Shown here one piece after another: positions 21,047 through 30,183 of a stretch of DNA of 64,000 bases (the first letter of the stretch is position 1; each line of letters opens with the position of its first letter). This DNA comes from Xenophilus aerolatus (GTDB lineage Bacteria > Pseudomonadota > Gammaproteobacteria > Burkholderiales > Burkholderiaceae_C). Location of the stretch: NCBI GenBank assembly GCA_029968055.1, contig JASCNX010000003.1, forward strand, positions 434,001 to 498,000, given 5' to 3'. The position numbers and the translations under genes are program-made. The notes under the pieces were generated by a model that saw nothing but the letters and a program-made list of their open reading frames with translations, was not told where the DNA came from and searched no databases.

Positions 21047-22137
21047 GCGGGCTGCCGCCCGTGGTGGCGTCGGCCAAGGCGCTGGCCCCCACCTTCGCCC
21101 CCCTGCTTGTCGAGTGGCAGCGCAGCCACGGCCGCAGCACCCTGCCATGGCAGAACACGCGCGACCCTTACCGCGTGTGGCTGTCCGAGGTGATGCTGCA
21201 GCAGACGCAGGTGGTCACCGTGCTCGGCTACTACGCCCGCTTCCTCGATCGCTTCCCCACGGTGGCCGCGCTTGCGGCCGCCCCCGAGGACGAGGTGCTC
21301 GGCCTGTGGAGCGGGCTGGGCTACTACAGCCGAGCCCGCAACCTGCACCGCTGCGCCCAGGACGTGGTCGAGCGTTTCGACGGCGCCTTTCCGCACGGCG
21401 CGGCCGAACTCGCCACCTTGCCGGGCATCGGGCGCTCGACGGCAGCGGCCATCGCGGCCTTCTGTTTCGGCGAGCGGGTGGCGATCCTGGACGGCAACGT
21501 CAAGCGTGTGCTGGGCCGGGTGCTTGCCTTCGAGGGCGACCTGGCGCGCGCCACGCAGGAGCGCTTGCTCTGGGACGCCGCCACCGAACTGCTTCCGCCC
21601 GAGGGCGAGCGCGAAGCCATTTCCGCCTATACGCAGGGACTGATGGACCTGGGTGCCACCGTGTGCCTGCCGCGCCAGCCCAACTGCCTGCTGTGCCCGG
21701 TGCAGTCGCTGTGCGGCGCGCGCGCGCTGGGTGCCGCGGACCGCTTTCCGGTCAAGACGCGCAAGCTGCGCCGCAGCGCGCAGGCCCTGTGGCTGCTGCT
21801 GGCGCGCCGCCAGGACGGCGCGGTGTGGCTCGAGAAGCGGCCGGCCAGCGGCATCTGGGCGGGCCTCTATGGCCTGCCGGCCTTCGACAGCCACGCCGCG
21901 CTGCTGGCTGCGTGCGGTGCGACCGGCGACGCGGGCTTTGTCGACCTGCCGGCCTTCACCCATGTGCTCACGCACAAGGATTTGCACCTGCACCCGGTCG
22001 AGCGGCAGATGGCCGCCGATGCCGCGCCGGTGTCGGGCGCCGGGCAGTGGGTGGCGGCCCATGCCTGGCAGGCGCTGGGCCTGCCGGCGCCGGTGCGCAA
22101 GCTGCTCGAGCAGCGGCTGGGCACGGCTGGCATCTGA
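21043..22137 (+). CDS. mutY: A/G-specific adenine glycosylase
   Basis: 364 residues. It removes A mispaired with 8-oxoG. The helix-hairpin-helix LPGIGRSTAAAI, catalytic Asp in ILDGNVKRV, Glu in EVMLQQTQ and the four-Cys iron-sulfur ligand set (C-x6-C-x2-C-x5-C, CLPRQPNCLLCPVQSLC) are present. The C-terminal NUDIX-like 8-oxoG recognition domain follows. The GTG start overlaps the GTPase stop (GTGA), so translation is coupled. Confidence 0.96.
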   Translation: MSGLPPVVASAKALAPTFAPLLVEWQRSHGRSTLPWQNTRDPYRVWLSEVMLQQTQVVTVLGYYARFLDRFPTVAALAAAPEDEVLGLWSGLGYYSRARNLHRCAQDVVERFDGAFPHGAAELATLPGIGRSTAAAIAAFCFGERVAILDGNVKRVLGRVLAFEGDLARATQERLLWDAATELLPPEGEREAISAYTQGLMDLGATVCLPRQPNCLLCPVQSLCGARALGAADRFPVKTRKLRRSAQALWLLLARRQDGAVWLEKRPASGIWAGLYGLPAFDSHAALLAACGATGDAGFVDLPAFTHVLTHKDLHLHPVERQMAADAAPVSGAGQWVAAHAWQALGLPAPVRKLLEQRLGTAGI

Positions 22138-22212
22138 GTGCCGACAGGGCTGTAGCGCCCGTTCCGCTCGCGCTGGCCGCTGCGGATCGATGGCCATTCG
22201 GCGACGGCCGGC

Positions 22213-23082
22213 CTACTCGGTGTCGAGCTCGCGATGCCGCTTCAGCGCGGCCCAGCGGTCGCCGAAGGAGCGCGCCAGTTGCTCGACGAGAAACACCGAG
22301 CGGTGCTGGCCGCCGGTGCAGCCGATGGCCACCGTGACGTAGCTGCGGTGGTCGTCGGCCAGCGCGTCCAGCCAGTGCTGCAGAAAGCCCTCGATGTCCG
22401 CATACATGCGCGCCACCGCGTCGTACTCGCGCAGCCACTCGGCCACGGGCGCGTCGCGGCCGGTGAGCGGCCGCAGTTCGGCCACGTAGTGCGGGTTGGG
22501 CAGCATGCGCACGTCGAACACGAAGTCCGCGTCCAGCGGCAGCCCGCGCTTGAACGCGAAGGACTGGAACACCAGCGTGAGCTGGCGCTGCGGCGCGCCG
22601 ATCAGCGCCTTGATGTAGGTGCGCAACTGCGCCGGACGGATCAGGCTGGTGTCGATCACGTCGGCGCCGTCGCGCAGGTCGGCCAGCAACTCGCGCTCCA
22701 ACTCGATGGCCTGCGCGAGCGCGCGTTCCTGTTCCGGCGCGTCGACCCGGCCGTCCTGCCGCGACAGGGGATGGCGGCGCCGCGTCTCCGAGTAGCGTCG
22801 CAACAGCGCGTCGGTGGTGGCGTCGAGGAACAGCGATCGCAGGGCGATGCCTTCTCGCCGCAGCGTGCCCAGCTGCAGCGGCACCAGCGGCAGGGAGACG
22901 CCGCTGCGCACGTCGATGGCGACCGCCACGCGTGCCGCCCGCTGCTGCGTTTGCAGCGTGATGAAGGGCTCCAGCAACTCGGGCGGCAGGTTGTCGACGC
23001 AGTAGTAGCCGGCGTCTTCCAGCGCATGCAGCGCGACGGACTTGCCGGAGCCGGACATGCCGGTGATGAGGACGAGGTCCAT
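22213..23082 (-). CDS. rapZ: RNase adapter/nucleotide-binding protein RapZ
   Basis: 289 residues. It starts [15 protein letters not shown] (Walker A) and has the conserved C-terminal domain ([21 protein letters not shown], then [12 protein letters not shown]). In enterobacteria it directs RNase E to the small RNA GlmZ to control glucosamine-6-phosphate synthesis; the RNA partner here is not known. I use the ATG at 23080-23082 rather than one 45 bp upstream because it lies at the conserved P-loop start. Converges with mutY. Confidence 0.93.
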   Translation of the reverse strand: MDLVLITGMSGSGKSVALHALEDAGYYCVDNLPPELLEPFITLQTQQRAARVAVAIDVRSGVSLPLVPLQLGTLRREGIALRSLFLDATTDALLRRYSETRRRHPLSRQDGRVDAPEQERALAQAIELERELLADLRDGADVIDTSLIRPAQLRTYIKALIGAPQRQLTLVFQSFAFKRGLPLDADFVFDVRMLPNPHYVAELRPLTGRDAPVAEWLREYDAVARMYADIEGFLQHWLDALADDHRSYVTVAIGCTGGQHRSVFLVEQLARSFGDRWAALKRHRELDTE

Positions 23083-23123
23083 GTCAGTCGTGCCCGGCCG
23101 CCCGAAGCGACTGACGCGCCGCC

Positions 23124-23165
23124 TCACGGGGCAGCGGACCGCGCGAAGCGGGGGAGCGTGGGGGC
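23124..23165. repeat. GC-rich intergenic repeat, copy A (rapZ-recN gap)
   Basis: Contains GGGGCAGCGGA, a GCG-rich middle and GCGTGGGGGC. The same pattern recurs at 24918-24957 on the other side of recN. Such GGGGGCAGC/GTGGGGGC elements are common between Comamonadaceae genes; function unknown. Confidence 0.5.
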
Positions 23166-23174
23166 TGCTTCATT

Positions 23175-24875
23175 TCAGGAGGTGGCCTTGGCGCGCGCCT
23201 TGCCGCCGCTCGGTGGCCGATCGAGCATCTCGCGCGCATGGGCCAGCGAGGTGGCGGACACGCGCTCGCCGCCCAGCATGCGCGCGATCTCGCGTGTGCG
23301 GCCCTCGCCGTCCAAGGGTTGGACGCCGCTTTCGGTGCGGGTGCCGCCGGTGCTGGCGTCGGCCGCGGCGCGCTTGGCCACGAGCAGGTGATGGTCGGCG
23401 CACGCGGCCACCTGGGGCAGGTGGGTCACGGCGAGCACCTGGCGGTCGCGGCCGAGCTGCTGCATCAGGCGCCCGACGGTCTCGGCCACGGCACCGCCGA
23501 CGCCCGAATCGACCTCGTCGAAGATCAGCGTCTGCGCGGTGCCCAGTTCGCTGGTCGTCACTGCAATGGCCAGTGCGATGCGCGACAGTTCGCCCCCGGA
23601 CGCCACCTTGCCAATGGGGCGCGGCGTGCTGCCGGCGTGGCCGGCGACGAGGAACACGGCTTCTTCGAGGCCCGCGCGGCCGGGCTGCGGCAGGGGCTGC
23701 AGCGCGACCTCGAAGCGCCCGCCCTGCATGCCCAGGCCCTGCATGGCCTGCGTGACGGCGGCCGACAGCCTGGGTGCGGCCTGCTGGCGGGCCTTCGAGA
23801 CGGCGCGCGCCGCCTTCAGGAAGGCCTGCTGCGCCGCGTGTTCTTTGGCTTCCAGCGCGGCGAGGTCGCTCTGCGCATCGAGCGTCTGCAGTTCGACGCG
23901 CCAGCCCGACAGAAGGGCCGGCAATTCGGCCGGTGTGCGCTTGTAGCGCCGTGCGAGCGACATCCACAGGCCCATGCGCTCGTCGAGTTCGGCCAGACGC
24001 TGCGGGTCGACGTCGGCGCGCCGCAGATAGCTGTGCAGCGAATGGGCCGCATCGGCGGCCTGGGCGACGCTGGAGGCCAGCGCCTCGCCGAGCGCCTTGA
24101 ACTCGGGCTCGATGTGCTCGCAGTCCTGCAGCAGCGAGACGGCGCGCGACAGCGCGGCCAATGCGCCGGCCTCGTCGTCCTCGAGCGCCGAGGCAGCGCC
24201 TTCGGCGGCATCGATCAAGGCCTGCGCATTCGACAGCCGCGAATGCTGGGCCGAGAGTTCGTCCCACTCGTCGTCGCCTGGCGCCAGTTTGTCGACTTCG
24301 CCGACCTGCCATTGCAGGCGCTCGCGTTCGCGCAGCAGCGTGTCCTGCGCCTGGCGCGCGGATTCCAGGGCGTTGAGTGACTGGCGCCACTGCTGCCAGG
24401 CGTCGTCCATCGCCGCCGTCTGCACGCCGGCGTAGGCGTCGAGCAGGCCGCGCACGGACTCGGGCCGCGTGAGGCTCTGCCAGGCGTGCTGGCCATGGAT
24501 GTCGAGCAGGCGGTCGCCCAGCTCGCGCAGTTGCGCGGCGGTGGCCGGGCTGCCATTGATCCACCCGCGGCTGCGGCCCTGCAAGTCGACCGTGCGGCGC
24601 AGGAGCAGGGCCTCGCCGGCCTCGAAGCCCCCATCGTCCAGCCAGGCGGCGAGGGCGGGGTCGGCGTCGAACTCGGCGCTCACGTCCAGGCGCTCGGCGC
24701 CTTCGCGCACCGCACCCGCGTCGGCGCGGTTGCCCAGCGCGAGCTGCAGCGCGTCGATGAGGATCGACTTGCCGGCGCCGGTCTCGCCCGTGAGCACGGT
24801 GAAGCCGGCGCCCAGGTCGAGCTCCAGCGCGCGGACGATGACGAAATCGCGCAAGGCGATGCGACGCAAGGCCAT
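23175..24875 (-). CDS. recN: DNA repair protein RecN
   Basis: 566 residues, an SMC-like ATPase used in double-strand break repair. The N-terminal half has Walker A GETGAGKS, coiled-coil arms occupy the middle, and the C-terminal half has the ABC-type signature GGELSRIALA and Walker B LIFDEVDSGVGG. Start ATG at 24873-24875. It lies between nadK and rapZ on the same strand with repeat elements on both sides. Confidence 0.96.
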   Translation of the reverse strand: MALRRIALRDFVIVRALELDLGAGFTVLTGETGAGKSILIDALQLALGNRADAGAVREGAERLDVSAEFDADPALAAWLDDGGFEAGEALLLRRTVDLQGRSRGWINGSPATAAQLRELGDRLLDIHGQHAWQSLTRPESVRGLLDAYAGVQTAAMDDAWQQWRQSLNALESARQAQDTLLRERERLQWQVGEVDKLAPGDDEWDELSAQHSRLSNAQALIDAAEGAASALEDDEAGALAALSRAVSLLQDCEHIEPEFKALGEALASSVAQAADAAHSLHSYLRRADVDPQRLAELDERMGLWMSLARRYKRTPAELPALLSGWRVELQTLDAQSDLAALEAKEHAAQQAFLKAARAVSKARQQAAPRLSAAVTQAMQGLGMQGGRFEVALQPLPQPGRAGLEEAVFLVAGHAGSTPRPIGKVASGGELSRIALAIAVTTSELGTAQTLIFDEVDSGVGGAVAETVGRLMQQLGRDRQVLAVTHLPQVAACADHHLLVAKRAAADASTGGTRTESGVQPLDGEGRTREIARMLGGERVSATSLAHAREMLDRPPSGGKARAKATS

Positions 24876-24917
24876 CAGGACTCCCGACGGGCCGCCCCGG
24901 GGCAGGCCTGCGTCCCC

Positions 24918-24957
24918 TCGGGGGGCAGCGGATACACGCAGTGAGGAACGTGGGGGC
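24918..24957. repeat. GC-rich intergenic repeat, copy B (recN-nadK gap)
   Basis: GGGGGGCAGCGGA followed by a variable middle and CGTGGGGGC, matching copy A at 23124-23165 at both ends. Confidence 0.5.
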
Positions 24958-24963
24958 ACATGC

Positions 24964-25866
24964 TCAGGAACCTCCTTCGTTCCAGTGGAGTTTCTTGCGC
25001 AGGGTGTCGAAGTAGCTCCAGCCGCGCGGATGCAGGAAGCGCACGCGGTAGTCCGAGCGCCGCACCACGATCTGGTCGCCGTGCACCAGCGAAGCCAGCG
25101 ACTGCATGTCGAAATTGGCGCTGGCGTCTCGGCCGCCGACCACCTCGATCGTGATCTCTTCGGCATCGGGCAGCAGGATCGGCCGGTTCGACAGCGTGTG
25201 CGGTGCGATGGGCACCAGCACCCAGCCCGGGATCGAAGGGTGCAGCAGCGGCCCGCCGGCCGACAGGGCGTAGGCCGTCGAGCCCGTCGGCGTGGCGATG
25301 ATCAGCCCGTCCGCGCGCTGGTTGGCGACGAAGTTGCGTCCCACCGACACCCGCAGCTCCACCATGCCCGAAGTCGCGCCGCGGTTGACCACGACGTCGT
25401 TCATCGCCAGGGCGTCGAACACGACCGCGCCATCGCGCACCACCTGCGCATGCATGAGGCTGCGGTGGTCTTCCTCGTATTCGCCGGCCAGCATGGGGGT
25501 GAGCGTGGCCTGGTAGTTGTCCAGCGGGATGTCGGTGATGAAGCCGAGCCGTCCGCGGTTGATGCCGATCAGCGGCACGCCGTAGGGGGCGAGCTGGCGG
25601 CCGATGCCGAGCATCGTGCCGTCTCCACCGACCACGAGGCCCAGGTCGCACTGCTCGCCGATCTGCTCGACGGTCAGCACCGGATGGCGGCAGGTCTTGG
25701 CCGGCAGCCCGTCGGAATCGCTCTCGGCGCTGCTGCGCTCCAGCACCACCGAGCAGCCCTGCGAGCGCAGGAAGTCGCCGATGTCGTCCATCACCCGGTC
25801 CTGCGCGCGCGCCGCCTGTGCCTGGTACTTTCCAATGAGGGCAACGTGGCGAAAGGGCGGGGTCAT
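24964..25866 (-). CDS. nadK: NAD kinase
   Basis: 300 residues. It phosphorylates NAD to NADP. The [11 protein letters not shown] motif and the glycine-rich [15 protein letters not shown] segment are diagnostic. Divergent from hrcA with only 30 bp between the start codons, so their promoters must overlap. Confidence 0.96.
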   Translation of the reverse strand: MTPPFRHVALIGKYQAQAARAQDRVMDDIGDFLRSQGCSVVLERSSAESDSDGLPAKTCRHPVLTVEQIGEQCDLGLVVGGDGTMLGIGRQLAPYGVPLIGINRGRLGFITDIPLDNYQATLTPMLAGEYEEDHRSLMHAQVVRDGAVVFDALAMNDVVVNRGATSGMVELRVSVGRNFVANQRADGLIIATPTGSTAYALSAGGPLLHPSIPGWVLVPIAPHTLSNRPILLPDAEEITIEVVGGRDASANFDMQSLASLVHGDQIVVRRSDYRVRFLHPRGWSYFDTLRKKLHWNEGGS

Positions 25867-25896
25867 GGCTACAAATTACAACACTAAAATCTTTCA

Positions 25897-26901
25897 ATGC
25901 TGGACGACCGCGCCAAGTTGTTGCTCAAGACTTTGGTCGAGCGATACATCGCCGACGGCACGCCCGTCGGCTCGCGCACGCTCTCCCGTGCGCCCGGGTT
26001 GGAACTCTCGCCCGCAACCATCCGCAACGTGATGGCCGACCTCGAGGAACTGGGCCTGATCGTCAGCCCCCATACCTCGGCGGGCCGCATTCCGACTGCG
26101 CGTGGATACCGGCTCTTCGTCGACACGATGCTCACCGCGCAGCGGCCGCAGCTCGCGACCCCGAGCCTGCCCGCCGACCAGCCGCAGAAGGTGATCGCCA
26201 ACGCGGCCCAGCTGCTGTCGAACCTCTCGCAGTTCGTCGGCGTGGTCATGGCGCCCCGGCGCACCTCGGCGTTCCGCCACATCGAGTTCCTGCGGCTGTC
26301 GGACAGGCGGCTGCTGGTGATCATCGTCTCGCCCGATGGCGATGTGCAGAACCGCGTCATCTTCACCGACCGCGAGTACTCGCAGTCCGAACTGGTCGAG
26401 GCGTCGAACTACCTCAATGCGAACTACAGCGGCCTGTCGATGGAGCAGGTGCGCGACCGCCTCAAGACCGAGATGGACACGCTGCGCGGTGAGATCGCCT
26501 CGCTGATGAAGGCCGCGGTGCAGGTCAGCTCCGAGGCCATGACGCAGGCGCAGGAGGAGGTCGTCGTCGCCGGCGAGCGCAACCTGCTGGCGGTGAGCGA
26601 TTTCTCCAGCGACATGGGCCAGCTGCGTCGCGCCTTCGACCTGTTCGAGCAGAAGGCGCAGCTGCTGCGGCTGCTCGACGTGTCGAGCAAGGCCGAGGGC
26701 GTGCGCATCTTCATCGGCGGCGAGAGCCAGGTCGTGCCGGTCGAGGAACTGTCCGTCGTGAGCGCGAATTACGAGGTCGACGGCGAGGTGGTGGGCACGC
26801 TGGGCGTGATCGGCCCCACCCGCATGCCCTACGACCGCATGATCCAGATCGTGGACATCACCTCGCGCCTCGTGAGCAACGCCCTGAGCCACCACAAATA
26901 G
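25897..26901 (+). CDS. hrcA: heat-inducible transcription repressor HrcA
   Basis: 334 residues. The N-terminal winged helix ([19 protein letters not shown], then [16 protein letters not shown]) is followed by the GAF-like and inserted dimerisation domains. It normally represses groE/dnaK operons through CIRCE; no CIRCE copy is seen near this gene, so it is probably not self-regulated that way. A TAAAAT hexamer lies at 25885-25890, very near the ATG, so a short or absent leader is possible. Confidence 0.95.
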   Translation: MLDDRAKLLLKTLVERYIADGTPVGSRTLSRAPGLELSPATIRNVMADLEELGLIVSPHTSAGRIPTARGYRLFVDTMLTAQRPQLATPSLPADQPQKVIANAAQLLSNLSQFVGVVMAPRRTSAFRHIEFLRLSDRRLLVIIVSPDGDVQNRVIFTDREYSQSELVEASNYLNANYSGLSMEQVRDRLKTEMDTLRGEIASLMKAAVQVSSEAMTQAQEEVVVAGERNLLAVSDFSSDMGQLRRAFDLFEQKAQLLRLLDVSSKAEGVRIFIGGESQVVPVEELSVVSANYEVDGEVVGTLGVIGPTRMPYDRMIQIVDITSRLVSNALSHHK

Positions 26902-26930
26902 CGCGGGCCCGTGTGCCAACAGGGGGCGCC

Positions 26931-26936
26931 TAGAAT
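26931..26936 (+). promoter_or_regulatory. -10 element of the CAT tRNA promoter
   Basis: TAGAAT, 12 bp before the tRNA. The same CCTAGAATC context recurs before tRNA-Ser at 36847. No strong -35 is seen. Confidence 0.5.
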
Positions 26937-26948
26937 CCCGCGTCGCGG

Positions 26949-27025
26949 GGGCCGTTAGCTCAGTTGGTCAGAGCAGGGGACTCATAATCCCTTGGTCGCT
27001 GGTTCAAGTCCAGCACGGCCTACCA
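26949..27025 (+). tRNA. tRNA with CAT anticodon, probably tRNA-Ile2 rather than elongator Met
   Basis: 77 nt with encoded CCA. Acceptor stem GGGCCGT/ACGGCCT (first pair G-U), D stem GCTC/GAGC, anticodon stem-loop GGGGA-CTCATAA-TCCCT, T stem GCTGG/CCAGC. The anticodon CAT is read as Met by default. However, the region from the D arm through the T arm closely resembles E. coli ileX as I recall it, and C4-G69 and C5-G68 pairs favoured by lysidine synthetase TilS are present. No initiator-type 1-72 mismatch of the C-A kind. Confidence 0.9.
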
Positions 27026-27079
27026 CGCGAGGTATTCACAAGATTGTTTGCGAGTCCGGGATGCGCCAAAAACGCGTGC

Positions 27080-27085
27080 TATACT
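27080..27085 (+). promoter_or_regulatory. -10 element of tRNA-Arg
   Basis: TATACT, 10 bp before the tRNA-Arg 5' end. The -35 position is not consensus. Confidence 0.5.
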
Positions 27086-27095
27086 TGCGAGCTTA

Positions 27096-27172
27096 GCGGC
27101 TGTAGCTCAGTTGGATAGAGTACTTGGCTACGAACCAAGGGGTCGTGGGTTCAATTCCTGCCAGCCGCACCA
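27096..27172 (+). tRNA. tRNA-Arg (ACG)
   Basis: 77 nt with encoded CCA. Acceptor GCGGCTG/CAGCCGC, anticodon stem CTTGG/CCAAG with loop CTACGAA (anticodon ACG, read after A-to-I editing by TadA), T stem GTGGG/CCTGC with imperfect pairing. Directly followed by a terminator. Confidence 0.97.
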
Positions 27173-27176
27173 CTTC

Positions 27177-27212
27177 AAAGCCCGCAACGAAAGTTGCGGG
27201 CTTTTCTTTTTG
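27177..27212 (+). terminator. Rho-independent terminator after tRNA-Arg
   Basis: A 12-bp perfect stem AAAGCCCGCAAC/GTTGCGGGCTTT (27177-27188, 27193-27204) with a GAAA loop, followed by TTTTCTTTTT. One of the clearest terminators in the window. Confidence 0.93.
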
Positions 27213-27244
27213 GTTTTTCCCTTTTGCGTGCATAAGCTCCCCGC

Positions 27245-27814
27245 ATGAGCAAGGCCTTCACCAAGGAAAGCGACGCCGACGATGAGGATGGCGAGGCCGG
27301 CGGCCTGCCGCCCCTGCCTCCGGGCGGCAAGAACTACATCACGCCGCAGGGTTACGCGCGTCTTCGCGCCGAGTTGCTCGACCTCATGGACAACGAGCGA
27401 CCGAAGGTGGTCGAGGCCGTGCACTGGGCGGCAAAGAACGGCGACCGCTCCGAGAACGGCGACTACCTCTACGGCAAGAAGCGCCTGCGCGAGATCGACC
27501 GGCGCATCCGCTTCCTGACCAAGCGCCTCGAGATCGCCGAGGTCACCGACCCATCGGTGCACCATGGCGGCGACCAGGTTTTCTTCGGTGCCAAGGTCTC
27601 CTATGCCGACGAAGAAGGCGTGGAGCGCACGGTCACCATCCTGGGCATCGACGAAGCCGAAAGCGCGCACCAGCAGGTGAGCTGGATCTCTCCGGTGGCC
27701 CGCGCGCTGCTGAAGGCGCGGGTGGGCGATGTGGTGAAGCTCGTGACCCCGGCCGGCACGCAGGAGATCGAGGTGCTCAGCGTCGACTACCCCGCGCCGG
27801 GCGGGCAGGCCTGA
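27245..27814 (+). CDS. greB: transcription elongation factor GreB
   Basis: 189 residues. The N-terminal coiled coil (YARLRAELLDLMDNERPKVV onward) carries the acidic tip GDRSENGDY that stimulates RNA polymerase transcript cleavage. The C-terminal FKBP-like domain includes ISWISPVARALL-type sequence. About 30 acidic and Gly/Pro-rich residues precede the GreB domain. Converges with the rsh gene. Confidence 0.94.
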   Translation: MSKAFTKESDADDEDGEAGGLPPLPPGGKNYITPQGYARLRAELLDLMDNERPKVVEAVHWAAKNGDRSENGDYLYGKKRLREIDRRIRFLTKRLEIAEVTDPSVHHGGDQVFFGAKVSYADEEGVERTVTILGIDEAESAHQQVSWISPVARALLKARVGDVVKLVTPAGTQEIEVLSVDYPAPGGQA

Positions 27815-27830
27815 AGGCGCCCGGCGCTTC

Positions 27831-30089
27831 TCAGGGCGCCGGAACGACGCGAACGGCGGCCAGGACCGACGGCGTGCGCTTGGCTGCGCGCAGCACGGCT
27901 TCGAGGTGTGCGCGGTCGCGTACGGCGATCACGAAGCGCAGGTCGGTCGAATCCTGTCGCGTTTCTTCTGCCATCTCGACGTGCGTGATGTCGGCTTCGG
28001 CGTTGGCCAGCGTGGCCGCAACGCGCGCCAGCACGCCCTTGTCGTTGCGCGCCGTGACGACGATGCCGGTCTCGAAGGCGCGCACCGGCTCGTCCGCCCA
28101 GTCCACCGCGAAGAAGCGTTCGGCGTCCTTGTGACGAAGCCGCTGCCCGACGCCACAGGCTTCGGTGTGGACCACGAGGCCTTCGCCATGGCCGAGATAC
28201 CCGACGATCGGGTCGCCCGGGATGGGGCGGCAACACAGCGCGAAGCGCACCGAGGAGTTCTCGCTGCCATCGAGCATGACCGCGCCCTGGGACAGGCTTT
28301 CGTGTGCGGTGAAGCGCTCGCGGCTGAGCATCAGCGCATCGGGCCTTAGGCCGCGCTCGGCCAGCAGGCCCATCAGGCGCTTGGCCACGATGCTGGCGAT
28401 GCGTTTGCCCAGGCCGATGTCGGTCATCAGCTCCGAGCGCGTGCGGTTGCCGGTGAAGCGCAGCAGCTTCTCCCAGGTGGGCTGGTTCTCGGCATCGTCG
28501 TCGGGCAGCTTGCCCAGGCCTTCGGCGCGCAGCGCCTGGCTCAGCAGCTTCTCTCCCAGACGCTCGGACTCGGCCTGCGCCAGGGTCTTGAGGTAATGGC
28601 GGATCTTGGAGCGCGCCCGACCAGTGCGCACGAAGCCCAGCCAGGCCGGATTGGGGGTGGACACGGGCGCGGTGATCACCTCCACCACGTCGCCGTTCTT
28701 GAGTTCGGTGCGCAGCGGCACCTGCTCGCCGTTGATGCGTGCCGCCGAGGTGTGGTCGCCGATGCGCGTGTGGATGGCGTACGCGAAGTCGACCACCGTG
28801 GCACCGCGCGGCAGCGCCATGATCTCGCTGCGGGGCGTGAACACGTAGACCGCATCCGGGAAGAGGTCGACCTTCACGTGGTCCCAGAACTCGGTCGCGT
28901 CGCGCGTCTCGTCCTGGATGTCCAGCAGCGACTGCAGCCACTTGGCGCTCAGGCGTTCACTGTTGTTGCCCGCTGCGTCCGAGGCCTTGTACAGCCAGTG
29001 GGCGGCCACGCCCGATTCCGCGACCACGTGCATCGCTTCCGTGCGCAGCTGGAACTCGACGCTCACGCCCGAAGGGCCGACCAGCGTGGTGTGCAGCGAC
29101 TGGTAGCCGTTGAGCTTGGCGATCGCGATGTGGTCCTTGAACTTGCCCGGCAGCGGCTTGTACATCTGGTGCAGGATGCCCAGGCCCGTGTAGCAGGCGA
29201 TCACGTTCGGCACGATGAGCCGGAAGCCGTAGATGTCGGTGACCTGGGCGAAGCTCAGGTGCTTCTCCTCCATCTTGCGGTAGATCGAGTACAGCGTCTT
29301 TTCCCGGCCGGCCATGCGCACGCTCATCTGCGCGTTGGCGAAGGCGCTCTCGACGTCGCGCTGCACCTTCTGGATCAGGTCGCGGCGCCGGCTCCGTGCC
29401 TTGGCCACGGCCTTGGCCAGGATGGCGTAACGCCAGGGCCGCAGGTGCCGGAAAGACAGGTCCTGCAGTTCGCGGTAGGTCTGGTTCAAGCCCAGCCGGT
29501 AGGCGATGGGCGAGTAGATGTCGAGCGTCTCGCTGGAGATGCGCGCCCACTTCTCGCGCGGCGCATCGTCCAGCGTGCGCATGTTGTGGGTGCGATCGGC
29601 CAGCTTGATGAGGATGACGCGCACGTCGCGCGCCATGGCCAGCAGCATCTTGCGGAAGGACTCGGCCTGGCCCTCCTCGCGGGTGTTGAACTGGAGCTTG
29701 TCGAGCTTGGTGAGGCCGTCGACCAGTTCCGCCACCGGGGCGCCGAAGCGTTCGATCAGGTCGGTCTTGGTGACGCCGCAGTCCTCGATCGCGTCGTGCA
29801 GCAGGGCCGCCATGAGCGCCTGCGCGTCGAGCTTCCATTCCGCACATTGCGCGGCCACGGCGATCGGGTGCGTGATGTAGGGTTCGCCGCTGTTGCGCAG
29901 CTGACCCAGATGCGCCTCGTCGGCGAAGCGGTAGGCACGGCGCACCTGTTCCACATCGTCGGCGCTGAGGTAATCCAGCCGGTCGGTGAGCGCCGCGAAG
30001 CTGGCGGCGGCCGCGTTCAAGGCCGCCGGGTGCGGGGCGCGCGGACCGGCGGAGCGGGGCGAGGACTGTGGCTGGACGACCGCACTCAT
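27831..30089 (-). CDS. spoT: bifunctional (p)ppGpp synthase/hydrolase
   Basis: 752 residues, RelA/SpoT homologue. The hydrolase HD motif HDAIED is intact (residues about 92-97). The synthetase G-loop region (GREKTLYSIYRKM), FKDHIAIAKLNGYQSLHT and a modified EFQLRT motif follow, then TGS (VFTPRSEIMALPRGATVVDFAY), helical and ACT domains. Both catalytic centres look functional, so it should make and degrade the stringent alarmone. It follows rpoZ but a terminator separates them. Confidence 0.95.
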   Translation of the reverse strand: MSAVVQPQSSPRSAGPRAPHPAALNAAAASFAALTDRLDYLSADDVEQVRRAYRFADEAHLGQLRNSGEPYITHPIAVAAQCAEWKLDAQALMAALLHDAIEDCGVTKTDLIERFGAPVAELVDGLTKLDKLQFNTREEGQAESFRKMLLAMARDVRVILIKLADRTHNMRTLDDAPREKWARISSETLDIYSPIAYRLGLNQTYRELQDLSFRHLRPWRYAILAKAVAKARSRRRDLIQKVQRDVESAFANAQMSVRMAGREKTLYSIYRKMEEKHLSFAQVTDIYGFRLIVPNVIACYTGLGILHQMYKPLPGKFKDHIAIAKLNGYQSLHTTLVGPSGVSVEFQLRTEAMHVVAESGVAAHWLYKASDAAGNNSERLSAKWLQSLLDIQDETRDATEFWDHVKVDLFPDAVYVFTPRSEIMALPRGATVVDFAYAIHTRIGDHTSAARINGEQVPLRTELKNGDVVEVITAPVSTPNPAWLGFVRTGRARSKIRHYLKTLAQAESERLGEKLLSQALRAEGLGKLPDDDAENQPTWEKLLRFTGNRTRSELMTDIGLGKRIASIVAKRLMGLLAERGLRPDALMLSRERFTAHESLSQGAVMLDGSENSSVRFALCCRPIPGDPIVGYLGHGEGLVVHTEACGVGQRLRHKDAERFFAVDWADEPVRAFETGIVVTARNDKGVLARVAATLANAEADITHVEMAEETRQDSTDLRFVIAVRDRAHLEAVLRAAKRTPSVLAAVRVVPAP

Positions 30090-30133
30090 TGACGCTACTT
30101 TAGCCTGCGACTCGAAACGAGGCGTCCGGGCAC

Positions 30134-30158
30134 AAAAAAAGCACCGCGTGCGGTGCTT
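30134..30158 (-). terminator. Rho-independent terminator after rpoZ
   Basis: AAGCACCG/CGGTGCTT stem (30139-30146, 30151-30158) followed on the minus strand by seven T residues. It lies 26 bp past the rpoZ stop and 45 bp before the spoT start. Confidence 0.88.
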
Positions 30159-30183
30159 CCTTTGGTGTCAAAAAGGCTTAGCT

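Noticed and set aside
25867-25896. CIRCE operator before hrcA
   Set aside because: The 30-bp gap contains no TTAGCACTC/GAGTGCTAA dyad.
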